A DNA stretch of 64,000 bases from Rhizomys pruinosus (lineage: Eukaryota > Chordata > Mammalia > Rodentia > Spalacidae), in NCBI GenBank assembly GCA_009823505.1, contig VZQC01005595.1, positions 609,388-673,387 on the forward strand, written 5' to 3'. The translations under genes were made by a program, and so were the position numbers. The notes beneath the pieces were generated by a model. That model saw only the letters and a list, made by a program, of their open reading frames with translations. It was not told the DNA's origin and searched no databases. Positions 22,101 to 33,532 of the stretch are shown piece after piece (position 1 is the first letter of the stretch; the number at the start of each line of letters is the position of its first letter).

Positions 22101-24486
22101 TGTTTCTCAGCCATCTCTAATTCCTCACTTGTGAAGTCTCTTCACTGAACAGTGAAGTCTCTGTTCAGCTCTTTGCTTGATCTTTTGAGTAGGTCATTTG
22201 TTTTCTTTCTTCTTTGTTTTTTGGGTAGTTTATATATTCTGGAAATTAATGCTTTTTCAGATGTTTCTGTGGTGAAGGTTGCCTCCCACTCTGTTGATTT
22301 CTCTTCACTTCTCTGATTGTTCCTTTTGATGTTCAGAAGCTTTTGAGTTTAATGAGGTCCCATTTGTCAACTGTCGCCCTTAATACTTGCACAGCTGCTG
22401 TCTGATTTAGGAAGTCTTTTCCTATGCCTATGTCTTGCAGTCTGCTGCCAACTTTCTCTTCTATAGCCATCAGAGTTTGGGGTTTCACGTTGAGGTATTT
22501 AATCCATCTGGAGTTGACTTTTGTGCAGTGTGAGAGGTAGGGGTTTAATTTCATTCTTCTTCAAATGGTGATCCAGTTTTGCCAACACCATTTGCTGAAG
22601 ATGCTGTCTTTTCTCCATTGTGTCTTCTTTGGCCCCCTTGTCAAATATGAGATGGCTGGAATTATATATGCTCAAGTTTGGGTCTTCAGTTTTGTTCCAT
22701 TGGTCAAAAGGTCTGTTTTCGTGCCAGTATCAAGCTGTTTTTATGACCATAATCCTGTAGTATAGTTTGAAGTCTGGTACAGAGATCCCCCCCGTAATGT
22801 TCTTTTCACTCACAGTTGTTTGGGCTATTCAGTGTCTTTTGTTTTTCCAAATGAAATTAAGGACATTTTTCCCAAGCCCGTGAAGAAGCTCTTGGGGATT
22901 TTAATTGGGATTGCATTAAATCTATACAAAAGTTTGGGTAGAATAGACATTTTTACTATATTAATTTTCCCAATCCATGAGCATGGGAGGTTTTTCCATC
23001 TTCTGATGTCTTCTTCGATTTCTTTCTTCAAGGCTTTAAAATTTTTGTTGTAGAGTTATTTGGTGTCTTTGGTTACATTGGTTCCTAGGTATTTTATTGT
23101 TTTTGAGGCTATTGTGAGTGGGAAGGTCTCCTTGAATTCCTTCTTCAGTTGCTTGTTGTTGGTGTAAAGAAAGGCGACTGATTTTTGTAGTTTAATTTTG
23201 TATCCTGCCACTTTACTGAAGCTCTTAATTGTTTCTAGGAGTTTTCTGATGGAGATTTTAGCATCCCTTAAATATATAATGATATCATCAACAAAAAGGG
23301 ATAGTTTGACTTCCTCTTTTCCAATTAGTACTCCTTTAATTTTCTTTTCTTGCCTTATTGCCCTAGCAAGTGTTTCAAGCACTATATTGAAGAGGAGTTC
23401 CTACCTTTAAAGGGAATGCTTCTGTCATTTCCCTATTTAGGATGATATTGGCTGCGGGTTTCCTGTATATGGCTTTGCTTACATTGAGGAATGATCCCTC
23501 CAATACAATTCCCTCTAGAACTTTAAGCATGAAGGGATGCTGGATTTTGTCAAAGGCGTTTTCTGTGTCAAATGAGATGATGGGGTAGTTTTTGTCTTTC
23601 AGTCCATTTATATGCTTGATGATATTTATTGATTTTCATATGTTGAACTGCATCGCTGGTATGAATCCAACTTGGTCATGGTGGATGATCTTCTTGACAT
23701 GGGTCTGTATGTGATTTGCCAGGATCCTGTTTAGAATTTTGGCATCCGTGTTCATTAGGGAGATGGGTCTATAGTTCTCATTTTTGCTTGTATCTTTGCA
23801 TGGTTTTGATAATAGAATGATGCTGGCTTCATAGAAGGAATTTGGGAGAATTCCCTCTGTGTCCTTTTAAACAATTTCAGTAATAATGGTTGTAAGTCTT
23901 TTTGAAATGTTTTATAGAATTCTGCAGTGAAACCATCTGGGCCTGGGCTTTTTTCAGTTGAGAAGTTTCTTATTACATCTTCAATTTCTTCATATATTAT
24001 GGATCTGTTTAAGCTATTGATCTCTTCTTGGTTGAGCTTTGGTGATTCCCAGGATTTCAGATATTCATCCATTTCTTCTAGGTTTTCAAACTTGGTAGAG
24101 TATAAGTTTTTGAAGTATTCCCATATGATTTTCTGGATTTTTTCATTGTCTGTTGTGATAGTTCCCTTTTCTTCATGGATTGTATTGATTTGGAGTTGTT
24201 TCATCTTTCTTTTGGTTAACTGATCTAGAGGTCTGTCTATCTTGTTCATTCTTTCAAAGAACCAACTTTTGGATTAATTGATTTTTTTGTATTGTTTTCT
24301 TTGTTTCTGTTTCATTGATTTCTGCTCTGATTTTTGTTATTTCTTCCTGTCTGTTGCATTTAGGGTTCATCTGTTGTTTCCTCTCAAGTGCTTTTATCTG
24401 CAGTGTTAGAGCATTCACTTGTACTCTTTCTGTTTTTCTAATGTAGGCACCCAGGGCTATAAATATCCCTCTTAGGACTGCTTTTG

Positions 24487-24648
24487 TTGTTGTTGTTGTT
24501 GTTATTTTCGAGATAGCTTTCCCTGTAGCCCCAGCTGTCCTGAAACTCTCTCTGTAGACCATGCTGGCCTTGAACTCACAAAGATCCGCCTGCCTCTGCC
24601 TCCTGAGTGCTAGGATTAAAGGGGTGCACCACCACTCCTGGCAAGCCT
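24487..24648 (-). mobile_element. B1 SINE in L1-6
   Basis: Reverse-oriented B1 with a (TTG)n-rich tail, GAGATAGCTTTCCCTGTAGCC and GACCATGCTGGCCTTGAACTC. Flanked by GACTGCTTTT (left) and GACTGTTTTA (right), an imperfect target duplication, after which L1 ORF2 resumes (GTATCCCATAGGTTTTG). Confidence 0.93.
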
Positions 24649-25689
24649 GGCAGACTGTTTTAACGTATCCCATAGGTTTTGTTGTGTTGTATTATCATTG
24701 TCATTTAGTTCCAGGAATGATTTTATTTTTTCTTTATCTCTTCCTTGACCCATTCATTATTTAAGAGTGTTTTGTTTAGTCTCCATGTGTTCTTGTAGAT
24801 AGTAGAGCTTATCCTGGTGTTGATATTGAGCTTTATTGCACTGTGGTCTGATAGAATGCATGAAATTATTTCAATCTTTTTGCATTTTTGGAGGTTTCTT
24901 CTGTGTCCCAGTATGTGGTCGATTTTGGAGAATGTCCCATGGAGTGCTGAGTAGAAAGTGTATTCTCTGGTATTAGGGTGGAATATTCAGTAGAGGTCTA
25001 TGAGGTCCATTTGTTGTATATCATTCAGTTCAGATGTCTCTCTGTTTATTCTTTGTTCTGTTGACCTGTCCAAAGGGCTCAGTGGGGTATTGAAATGCCC
25101 TACTATGAGTGTACTGGGGTTATTCTGTGCCTTGTTGTCCTGGAGAATTTCCTTTATAAAGTTTGGTGCACCAGAGTTTGGTGCATATATATTCATAATT
25201 GTGAAATCTTCTTGGTGAATTGTTCCCTTGATAAAAATGTAATGGCCTTCTTTGTCTCTTATTTCTTTTACTTTGAAGTCTATTTTGTCTGATATTAAAA
25301 AGGAACACCTGCTTTCTTTTTGGTACCATTTGCTTGGAATATTTTTTTTCCATCCTTTCTCTTTAAGGTGGTGCCTGTCCTTGAAGGTAAGATGTGTTTC
25401 TTGTAGACAGCATATCAATGGGTTCTGTTTCCTAATCCAATCTCCCAGTCTATGTCTTTAGATTGGGGAATTTAGTCCATTAATATTTAAGGTTATGACT
25501 GATAGGTTTATGTTGCCTCCTTTTGCCTTATCCATTTCCGGTTTTGGTTTAGGTTTCAACTTCCGCAGTTATGCTTTTATTGATTTCTCTTTCTAGGTGC
25601 CTTGTGATAGTTGCTACTTTCTTGTGTTATTTGAATTGCTTCAAGTATTCTCTGAAGGCTTAGTTTTCCAGACATGTATTCTTTCATCT

Positions 25690-26598
25690 TGTTTATGTCA
25701 TGGAAGGTTTTTCTCTTTCAACTATAATCGATGTTTTTGCTGGATATAGTAACCTGGGTTGGCATCTATAATCCTTTAACACTGGGAATTCTTTGCTCCA
25801 CGTTCTTCTTGCTTTCATAGTTTGCACTGAGAAGTCAGTTGTAATTCTGATAGATTTACCCTTATAGGACACTTGTTTTTCTCTTGTGGCTTTAAGGATT
25901 TTGTCTTTGTTTTGGGCATCTAGCATTTTAACTATGATATGGCGTAGGGAGTTTCTTTTCTGATCATGTCTATTTGGGGTTCTATGTGCTTCTTGTATTT
26001 GTTTGGGTTTGTCTAATTTTAGTTTGGGGAAATTTTCAGCTATTATTCTGTTGAAGATCTGATCAATACCATTCTCTTGGGATTCTTCTCCTTCCTCTAT
26101 TCCTATGATGTGGAGTTTTGATCTTTTCATAGTGTCCCACAGGCCCTGGTTGTTCCACTTTTGTGTATTTTTAAATTTTTTCATAATCTTTACTTGTGTT
26201 GTGTTTTAGCTTTTCTGTGTTATCTTCCAGGTCTGATATTCTTTGTTCTGCTTCCTCCATTCTGCTTCTGACGCTTTCTCCATTCCTTTCCTCTTGATTG
26301 GATGAGTGTTTGATTTCCTTTTTCTTTTCCTCTTCTGATTTCTTTATTATTTCCACTTCTTTTTTGAGTTTCTCAATCTCATCCTGTAGCTCTTTGTTTC
26401 ACTGGTTGGTTTCCTTTTCTTTTTCAACATGGGATCTTTTCATTGTTTCCACTTCCTTCTGGAGTTTGTCATTCTCTCTCTCTAGGTACTTCTTGAGTTT
26501 TTCATTCTCTTTTCTTAATTGTTTGATTTGCTCTTTATAATCTTGTACTTTTTAAGTTTGTTCACAATTGTACTTCTAATATCTGTGTCCTGGGCCAT
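25690..26598 (-). pseudogene. L1-6 ORF1 relic (RNA-binding coiled-coil protein)
   Basis: ORF1 protein forms coiled-coil trimers that package L1 RNA. The likely start ATG is at 26598-26596 (MAQDTDIRST-). A one-base frameshift occurs within the first 30 codons, followed by a long heptad-rich stretch (about 26560-26200) with one internal stop, then the RRM and C-terminal domain at 25693-26184, with EAHRTPNR, HIIVKMLDAQNKDKILKA and IRITTDFS in family order. Total span is about 300 codons, slightly shorter than mouse ORF1. The sequence N-terminal to the coiled coil is short. Confidence 0.88.
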
Positions 26599-27376
26599 CC
26601 CTAGGGCATCCCACTGCAGGAATCTTCCACAGGGTTGGTAGAGCTTGGTGTGGAATTATCCTGCACCTTTCCCATGTTGTCTCTTCTTCGTGTCCCTGGC
26701 ATGTGGGTTTCTCTTTGCCTGTATTCCAATCTGAATCCCAAATGTCTCTTCACTGTGTTCAAGGCTTGCTTTGTTTGCCTCCTTCAGATGCCTTCATTGT
26801 TTGTTTGATTGATTTGTTTTTCTCCTTTACTCCTTGCTTATGGAGTGTTGACTTCTCTAAGCTCTAGGATTTCTATTGGAAATCCAACTCACTCTTCCCT
26901 TTCTGTTCTGAAGGTTCTCCAAATAATCCCCTTGAACACTCCTTCCTTCATCAATCCCAGTTGGTGGGGTGGGGGTGGGGTGCAGGCTTGTTCTTTAGCC
27001 TGTGCCCAGGTACCTGTGTTTCAGGTGGTCTTGAGAGATCCCTGATCTCAAGACTCACACAAACCCACCTTTTATACCCTCTCGGAGGACAACTCCACAC
27101 CCACAGCCACAAAAGCCAATCAAGAGCCAAATATGAATAAATCAAATCAAGCAGTCCACCTGGCTGAAGCACCTAGCTCCTACCTATGCTTCAGGTGGTC
27201 TTGGGAGATCGCTGATCTCAAGACTCACACAAACCTACCTTTTATACCAGCTGGGAGGACAACCCTGCACCCACAGCCACAAAAGCCAATCGAGAGCCAA
27301 AGATGAATAAATTAAATCAAACAATCCGCCTGGCTGAAGCACCCAACTCCTACATGTGCTTCAGGTGGTCTTGTTT
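26599..27376 (-). promoter_or_regulatory. L1-6 5' UTR with tandem promoter monomers
   Basis: Between 27018 and 27376 a 170-bp unit repeats in tandem: the marker TCAGGTGGTCTTG starts at 27021, 27191 and 27361, so two full units and the beginning of a third. In L1 sense (minus) each unit has an inverted CCAAT box (27116-27120 and 27286-27290), a CACCC-like GGCTGTGGGTG, and a TATAAAA box (27070-27076 and 27240-27246) about 40 bp downstream of the CCAAT box. Murine L1s use similarly arranged but unrelated monomers as RNA polymerase II promoters. The rest (26599 to about 27000) is the non-monomeric part leading to ORF1. The array ends sharply at 27376. Confidence 0.85.
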
Positions 27377-28750
27377 GTAATATTGTTTACTCTGTTTCTT
27401 CATAAGTAACTCACTGTAAAAAAAAATATCATTGATACAGTTTTACAATCCATTGCTCTTCTCAAAGTTTCCTATCCTAAAAGACTAAATTCAAACTAAT
27501 ATCCATTCTAATATTGCCTGTTTAACAGATATGGAACATCTGCAAAATTACAGTTATAGAGGAAAGTAACTTGGGCCTCAGGTTGAAGGCAGGATTTTTA
27601 TATGTCCCTTTGATAACTGACTTCATACTTTTAATTTTCACTGTTTCATTACTGAAGATCAAGCCAGCACTTCCTGTTCAGCATGACAGATCTCCACACA
27701 GGCTTACCATATCACCAGCCCTCACATTCTTCTCTTGCTAAGAAATATGTTCCTTATGAAAACAGAATTTATAATTTTAGGGTTTTTTTGCATTTCTGGA
27801 GCTCAAGACCAGTATTTCAGGCCATCTAGGCAATGTCTCCACCCCAACTTGTCACATCACCTCAAATACTTCCCTTGTTATGCTGTTTTAACTCAGCTCT
27901 GACTGCCCCATTTTAGAACTCAGCTCCTCTATGCAGATGCAAATTTTACTTTTCAGTAACAACTTGAAAATTTTTTCTCACATTGTAGATTACAGTGAAA
28001 TATTATCAAATATGAAAAACGAAGCACTTAGACTCTTCTTATGATTTTGAACCATTTTTCTGCTTGTTCGGATGAATATATACTACTTAATGAATTAAAT
28101 ATACTTTTGAACCTGATGATTCATTTTCCAGGGTTATACAAGCATATTCCATGATTTCCAGCACAGTGAATATAAACACAGTCCTGATTGAATGCAGAGG
28201 TCCCTGTGTATCATTAAGTGGACGTAGATTTATCACTGTGGTAGTGGTTTGGCTCTCGGCATCTGATTAAAAGGCATAGAAGTATGTATGCTTTCATCTA
28301 CTCATTTTTATTTCCTCTTGGAGTCTTTCAAACAACAGTGCGCTCATGCCTTCCCGCTGCTCATGTGCTTCACCGCATTTATTGTCTTAGTTTTCCTCTC
28401 AGTGTGGCACCACAATCCAATTGTAGGACATAGTTCCTCGTACAATGATAATCCAAGTGTATAGCATCACTTGGCCATCCTGGACCTAGTTTCTATAATG
28501 TTGTATTATAATGGGGAAGAAAGCAATAACCAAAGACCCCAGGATTGTACAAGTAAGTGTGGAATAATAATAAAATACACTTTAGGCTTCTGTGTGCCGT
28601 CGATTATTCTTAAAAATCTATGCAAGATACGAATGCTTTTGTTTAAAGATGATGGAAACTAACTGAATATTCTTTTCTTAGGAGATACATTCCTTATGGA
28701 TTATTTAAGTCCATATTACATTGCTCTTCCTAAACCTTTGACTTTTTTAA
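27377..28750. other. Single-copy AT-rich DNA
   Basis: Flanks the intact 5' end of L1-6. No reading frame above background. A splice-site-like pair on plus (acceptor near 28402, donor near 28553) encloses stops in all three frames (see rejected list). Confidence 0.45.
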
Positions 28751-28754
28751 GTCA

Positions 28755-28906
28755 GTCTGCTGTAGTGCTGCAGGCCTTTTATCCCAGCATTGAGGATGCA
28801 GAGCCAGGTGGATCTCTGTGAGATCAAGGCAAGCCTGAACTACATAGTGAGTTTCAGGACAGCTTTGTCTATAGGGAGATCCTGTCTCAAAAAAGAAAAA
28901 AAAAGT
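28755..28906 (+). mobile_element. B1 SINE, old
   Basis: Diverged B1 with GAGATCAAGGCAAGCCTGAAC and GGAGATCCTGTCTC before an A-rich tail. Confidence 0.85.
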
Positions 28907-29788
28907 AGCTTTCAATTCCTTAGGATCAAGTTGAATTCATACCATTTTAGGAGTAAACTGAACAAGTATATTATGCTAAGAAACTAGTATATGCCATAAA
29001 TGATAACATATTATGCTGTTAATGATATTGTAATTTTTAAATAAGAGGAAGTATATCACAGTTTCTATCAAATAATTGATGGTTTCATTCTAAATCTAAC
29101 AAAATATGTATCAAATATTCCTTCTATAATGTACAATTGTGTTGTTTCTTGATTTCTTTGATTTCTGGTGTTTAATGACTATATTTTATGATTAGCAACA
29201 ATAGCCAAAATTTAGAATGTCAACTATTCAAATTGTTAATTCTTTTATATTAAAATATTTTTATTTAAGAAGATATGTCATTTAGCCATATAATATGAGG
29301 AGAAATGTGCTTTTGAGCTCTGTAGCAATTTAGAAATATTGAGATTTGCAATTCTGATTTCAAGGGGAAAAGATAATATTAAAACTGGTCAAATATGTTA
29401 GCAAAAGAACAATGGATTTGGACATATATGCTATTGTGATGGTGCAAGTTGCATTTAAATAATAAAATATAATTTTTTGTTTAACATAAATGTGTGAATA
29501 TAATACTCATATATCATTTTATACAATAGAGTCTGAAAAACTGCCCATGATCCTTAGGCTACATTTGTTTTTTTCTACTCTTCTAAACAAAAGCAATAGA
29601 ATAACATCAATGAAGTAAAGAAAATACACAGTTGTGTAGGGTTATTTCAGGCTACTTTGATTTTATTGAAGATAGACCTAAACTGAGTGCTCATTGTAAC
29701 TATGCTCTATGCTCATAGTGGCATAAAAATAAAATCACTCAAAAGTTACAGAATATTGAGAACACAAATAATTTGACCTTTCTGATTT
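28907..29788. other. Single-copy AT-rich DNA
   Basis: Nothing recognised; no reading frame. Confidence 0.45.
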
Positions 29789-29791
29789 CAC

Positions 29792-29827
<36 letters not shown>

Positions 29828-29842
29828 GTACACACACACACA
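29789..29842. repeat. (CA)n microsatellite, interrupted
   Basis: CA units with AACA and ATGTA interruptions. Confidence 0.96.
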
Positions 29843-29999
29843 GGTGAGTGAGTGCTTATTTGTCCATGAGTTCACTTAATTAGATGCCTTTTGTTGTATA
29901 TTAATAATTTGTAAATGACAGTAATAGATTCTGGAAAGCACCAGAGACATATGATATGCACATAAAAACACAAATATAAAATTATGAGATATCATAATA

Positions 30000-30285
30000 T
30001 TCACTTTTAAATGAAGCACTTCCTATCTAAAGCAAGATGCTTCAGTTGACCACACTCTAACAGATGGCCACAACCAAGAGTCTGTGGTTTATGGGCATCA
30101 CAATTTGGGCTTGGTAGGTTTCGTATATACATATATGTGAAGAAATACATAGAAATATGAAGACAAAAAGTTGGGAAGAGTAAGGAGGTGGCTGGATCTG
30201 GGTGGAGTTATTGGAGGGGAGTGGGTATAATCAAAGTATATGTTATGAAATACTCAAAGAATAAAAATAATGTTTACTATTATGC
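30000..30285 (+). repeat. Old L1 3' UTR end (Lx-like), plus strand
   Basis: GGGAAGAGTAAGGAGGTGGC, GATCTGGGTGGAG, GGAGGGGAGTGGGTATAATCAAAG and the terminal GTTATGAAATACTCAAAGAATAAAAATAA: G-rich purine tract followed by the typical rodent L1 terminus and A-rich tail. Confidence 0.75.
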
Positions 30286-30287
30286 CC

Positions 30288-31800
30288 TTCTTTTGAACCC
30301 TTCTTCTCCTTACTCCCATGCTTCCTAGTATAACCCTACCTCTTCTCTTCCCAGTTCAACACCCCCATTTTCCCCATTTCTCCTTTGGTAACGCTGGTCT
30401 CCTCAGGCTCCTTCTTTTCCTTTACCCTAGTGGCTGCCTTCCATTTCCTTGTCTCCTATGGTTGCATCAGGATATATCCTCATGTCTAGGGATTTAGAAC
30501 AAAATTGAAAAATTATATATAATATACGTCTCCTTTTTCTGAGTCTGTGTTGCATCACTTAGTATAACAGCTTCTAGTTCCATCTATTTGCCTGAAAATT
30601 TCATGATCCATGTCCTTTTACTGCTGAGTAGTACTCCATTGTGTAGAAGTACCGCATTTCCATTACCAATTCATCAGTTGAGTGACATTTATGTTGTTTC
30701 TGTTTCTTAGCTATTGTGAAAAAAAGCAGCACAAAATATGGCTGCACAAGTATGTTTATATGACTGTAGATCTACAATATAGTTTGAGATCTGGTATAAT
30801 ATTCACCCCAGTAGGATGAGGCTTTTAAGTATATTCCAAGGAGGGACACAACCAAATCATATGTATCTTTACATTTAGTTTTCTAAGAGTTCTCCATAGT
30901 GCTTTCCATAGTGGTTGTGCCAGTTTGGAATCCTTCCAGGAGTGAATGACAGTTCCCCTTTCCCCACATTCTCACCAGTATTTGGGGTCATTTGTTCTCT
31001 ATCCTACCCATTCTGACAGGGTTAGATGAAATATTAAAGTGATTTTTATTTGCATTTCCCTAATTACTAAGGATGTTGTACACTTTTTAAGGTGTTTCTT
31101 AGCTGTTATTATTACTTTTGAGAATTCTCTCTTAAGATACATAAGCCATCTTTTAATTGGGTCATTTGTTTTCTTGACTCTTTTAGGTTTTTTTATTTGT
31201 TTTGTTTTGTTGTTTTATTTTCTATATTCTGGTTTTTAGTCATTTGTTGGACAACCAATCAGTGAAGATTTTTTCCCACTCTGTGTACTTCTTCACTCAA
31301 TTTGTTACTTCCTTTGCTTTATAATTTAATGAAGTGACACTTGTCAATTATTGAGTTTAATTCCTGAGGAGCTAATGTCTGACTTAGAAAGTAATTTCTT
31401 GCACCCACATCTTGGAGGGTATTGCTCATATTTCTTCTGACAGTTTTAGAATTTCATATTTTTCATTGAGGTCATTGATCCATTTGGAGTTGACTTTCAT
31501 GCAGGGTGACAGATAAGGATATAATTTCATTCTGGGACAGGCTGTGATCCCGGATTGCCAGCACAATTTGTTGAAGATGCTGTCTTTCCTCAAGTGTGTG
31601 TTCTTCAGACCTTTGTTACATAGCAGGTGGATGAAATTGCATGTACTCATGTTTGTGTCTTCTGTTATGTTCCATTGATAAACATGTCTGTTATGTGCCT
31701 ATAACATAGTGTTTATATGATTATAGCTCTACAATATATTTTGAGATTTGGTATAATATTCACCCCAGCATTGTCCTTAGTATTCAGGATTGGCTTTAGA
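30288..31800 (-). mobile_element. L1-7: old L1 LINE fragment (Lx-like)
   Basis: Minus-strand, 5'-truncated L1 with a 3' UTR of about 240 bp and a strongly diverged ORF2 C-terminal region (CTCCATTGTGTAGAAGTACCGC, CAGGGTGACAGATAAGG, ATTGCCAGCACAATTTGTTGAAGATGCTG blocks in the correct order). A 57-bp segment at 30754-30810 is out of place: it repeats 31711-31766 of the same element (see findings). No long frame survives. Confidence 0.83.
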
Positions 31801-31954
31801 GGAGGGAATAAAGAAATTTTTCTTCAAAAGGGAAATGGGAAAACAGTAACACTTTAATTGGAGAGGAAAGAGAGAGGTCTATACAGGGAGATAAATAATG
31901 TTTATGTGGTGTAAAAAGGCATAGAGAAATATATTAGTCCAGAAGCCTATTGAG
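31801..31954. other. Purine-rich spacer
   Basis: No recognised feature. Confidence 0.4.
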
Positions 31955-32180
31955 GGACTGGAAAGATAGCTCAGGGGTTAAAAGAACTTGCTTCTCTTGC
32001 AGAGGAACTGTGTTTGATTCCCAATATCCACATGACAGGTAAAGATGGTCCATAGCCCCAGTTTCAGGGGAATTCTATACCCTCTTCTACACCCACACAG
32101 GCATTGCATGGAACAGGTACACTGACACAAATGAGAGAATGTACTCGTATGCATAAAATAAAAATAATAAATAAAAATAA
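31955..32180 (+). mobile_element. B3-type SINE, old, without duplication
   Basis: GGGACTGGAAAGATAGCTCAG head, degenerate B box (GTTTGATTCCC), GCCCCAGTTTCAGGGGAATTC single-copy core and an AAATAAA-rich tail. The internal duplication of the younger copies is absent. Confidence 0.85.
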
Positions 32181-32249
32181 ACCAAAAACCTACTGAAAAT
32201 TAACAAATAATATCTGTATATAAGTATATTTGCATACCTGGAGGAAACA

Positions 32250-33532
32250 TACCATGAAACACAGTGCCAGACAGGAGAAATCTCCCTTCAAGTTGTTGGT
32301 CAAGGAAGTCCTAGAGACTACCCAAATAATGCATGTTATCCCCACCATCCTTGATTACTTCCCAGGTCATGAAGTTAAGACCTTATTGCTGAAGCCAGGA
32401 TATGCTTGAGACACAGGACTTGGAAAAATGAAGCTGAAACAGACATGAAAGTCTCCTCCCTGAAGACTCCCTCTCATAATATCATAATAACTATCTCTAT
32501 TATTACAGTAGTGACATTTTATCCAGGGTATATCCAGCAGCTATCTAATTGGACTTTAAGCCTGATCAATTGGAGAGAACTCATGTGTGGCAGTGTAGCA
32601 TATCCCAAAATAGATAAGTGGAGAGGTCATAGATCCTAAAAAAACTCTCTATCTGTTACTTCCTTAGACGAGTGTAATTTCCTGTGCTAAATATGCATCT
32701 TTGGATTTACAGCCAAATATATCTGTCATCTCTCATCACAGTAAATTCGTTTTGCAAAATGAAGACTACTATAGAGTCATTTGACCATTACTGGTCAAAT
32801 ATAGAGAATGAGTGTCTGTGAGATACCTGGCCCCAAGTGACATATCTACAGTGGAACCTCTACATGTAAGGCCCATGGAATATAACAAAATAGAGATTAG
32901 AGAGAATATTAATGTATCTCTCAACCTTCACCAGCAAAGTTTCCTCATGCAAAAGAGAGAAATTGACACAGAAAGGCATAACTGGCAAAAATGTAAAGAA
33001 TAAGACCGCAGAGCGTGTGTCCCTGGATAGGACTCCTATATTAAGCCCCAGGGCTCAGGGATCATCACAGAAGACTTGACAGAAAGACTGTAAGAACCAG
33101 GAGTTGCTGAAGAGGACAAGGTAACATAGTTCTCACGGCAGCTGGGAACTTTCCCACATGAAATTATACAATGGCTATAACATGCAGAACACCCTCATAC
33201 TTCACAAAACCCCAGCATAGTCTTGGGTTTTTGGGTAAGAAGCCCCAGTCTTAGTTGAGGAGCTATTGGCAACTAATCATATTTAAAGAAGGGTAAGAGA
33301 GAAGAGAGAAAGAGCTGATCTTATTTAAGGAAATAACACTACATAAGGAGACCAGGCTCCACTGGATGAACTCAAACCAAGGGACATCTGGGTACTCAAA
33401 GGTGACTTGATAGCCCTTAACATATATGACAAAATGCATGAAATCTGGGGTAGAGGGGTGAGCAGAAATGAAGATAAATACAATTAAGATGTATTTTACA
33501 TAATGCACCAAATTCAATAAAAACATTTTGAA
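32250..33532 (+). repeat. Old L1 3'-UTR-type repeat (Lx-like), longest copy
   Basis: About 1.3 kb matching the blocks of 11576-12980: CTCATGTGTGGCAGTGTA (32580), GGGCTCAGGGATCATCACAGAAGA (about 33051), GAGGAGCTATTGGCAACTAATC (33259), CCACTGGATGAACTC, and the terminal AAATTCAATAAAA. An upstream block (TTGGTCAAGGAAGTCCTAGAG) is shared with 49960-50030. Internal frames at 32406-32639 and 32812-33003 are chance. Confidence 0.68.

Larger units (their letters stand above)
21750..25535 (-). pseudogene. L1-6 ORF2 relic (endonuclease and reverse transcriptase)
   Basis: Start ATG is on the minus strand at 25535-25533 (MDKAKGGN-), followed by the ITLNINGLNSPI segment with an in-frame stop. The endonuclease domain is read at 24987-25418: CLQETHL (catalytic glutamate present), NIYAPN, and the motif that is normally GDFNTPLS but reads GHFNTPLS here, so a catalytic aspartate has become histidine (CAT codon). 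Reverse transcriptase: the 23755-24249 frame carries KSPGPDGFTAEFYK, and 23056-23382 carries the catalytic box as FVDDI instead of FADDM (both aspartates kept). Frames shift repeatedly. The last ~150 codons are missing. Confidence 0.9.
21750..27376 (-). mobile_element. L1-6: L1 LINE with 5' UTR monomers, ORF1 and ORF2; 3' end missing
   Basis: The most complete L1 in the window, on the minus strand. Order in the L1 sense direction: tandem promoter monomers (27376-27000), non-monomeric 5' UTR (about 27000-26599), ORF1 relic (26598-25690), inter-ORF gap of about 150 bp, ORF2 relic (25535 to 21750), then an abrupt end inside ORF2. About 150 C-terminal codons and the whole 3' UTR with its A-tail are absent. 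Two younger insertions are nested in it: a B3-type SINE (21854-22100) and a B1 (24487-24648). Confidence 0.93.

Noticed and set aside
27018..27376. Regularly spaced repeats as a CRISPR array
   Set aside because: The units are contiguous 170-bp tandem monomers without spacers, upstream of L1 ORF1 in a rodent genome.
28402..28553. Splice-site-like pair on plus (TTTTCCTCTCAG and CAA|GTAAGTG) as an exon
   Set aside because: All three frames contain stops, so it could only be a non-coding exon, and nothing else supports it.
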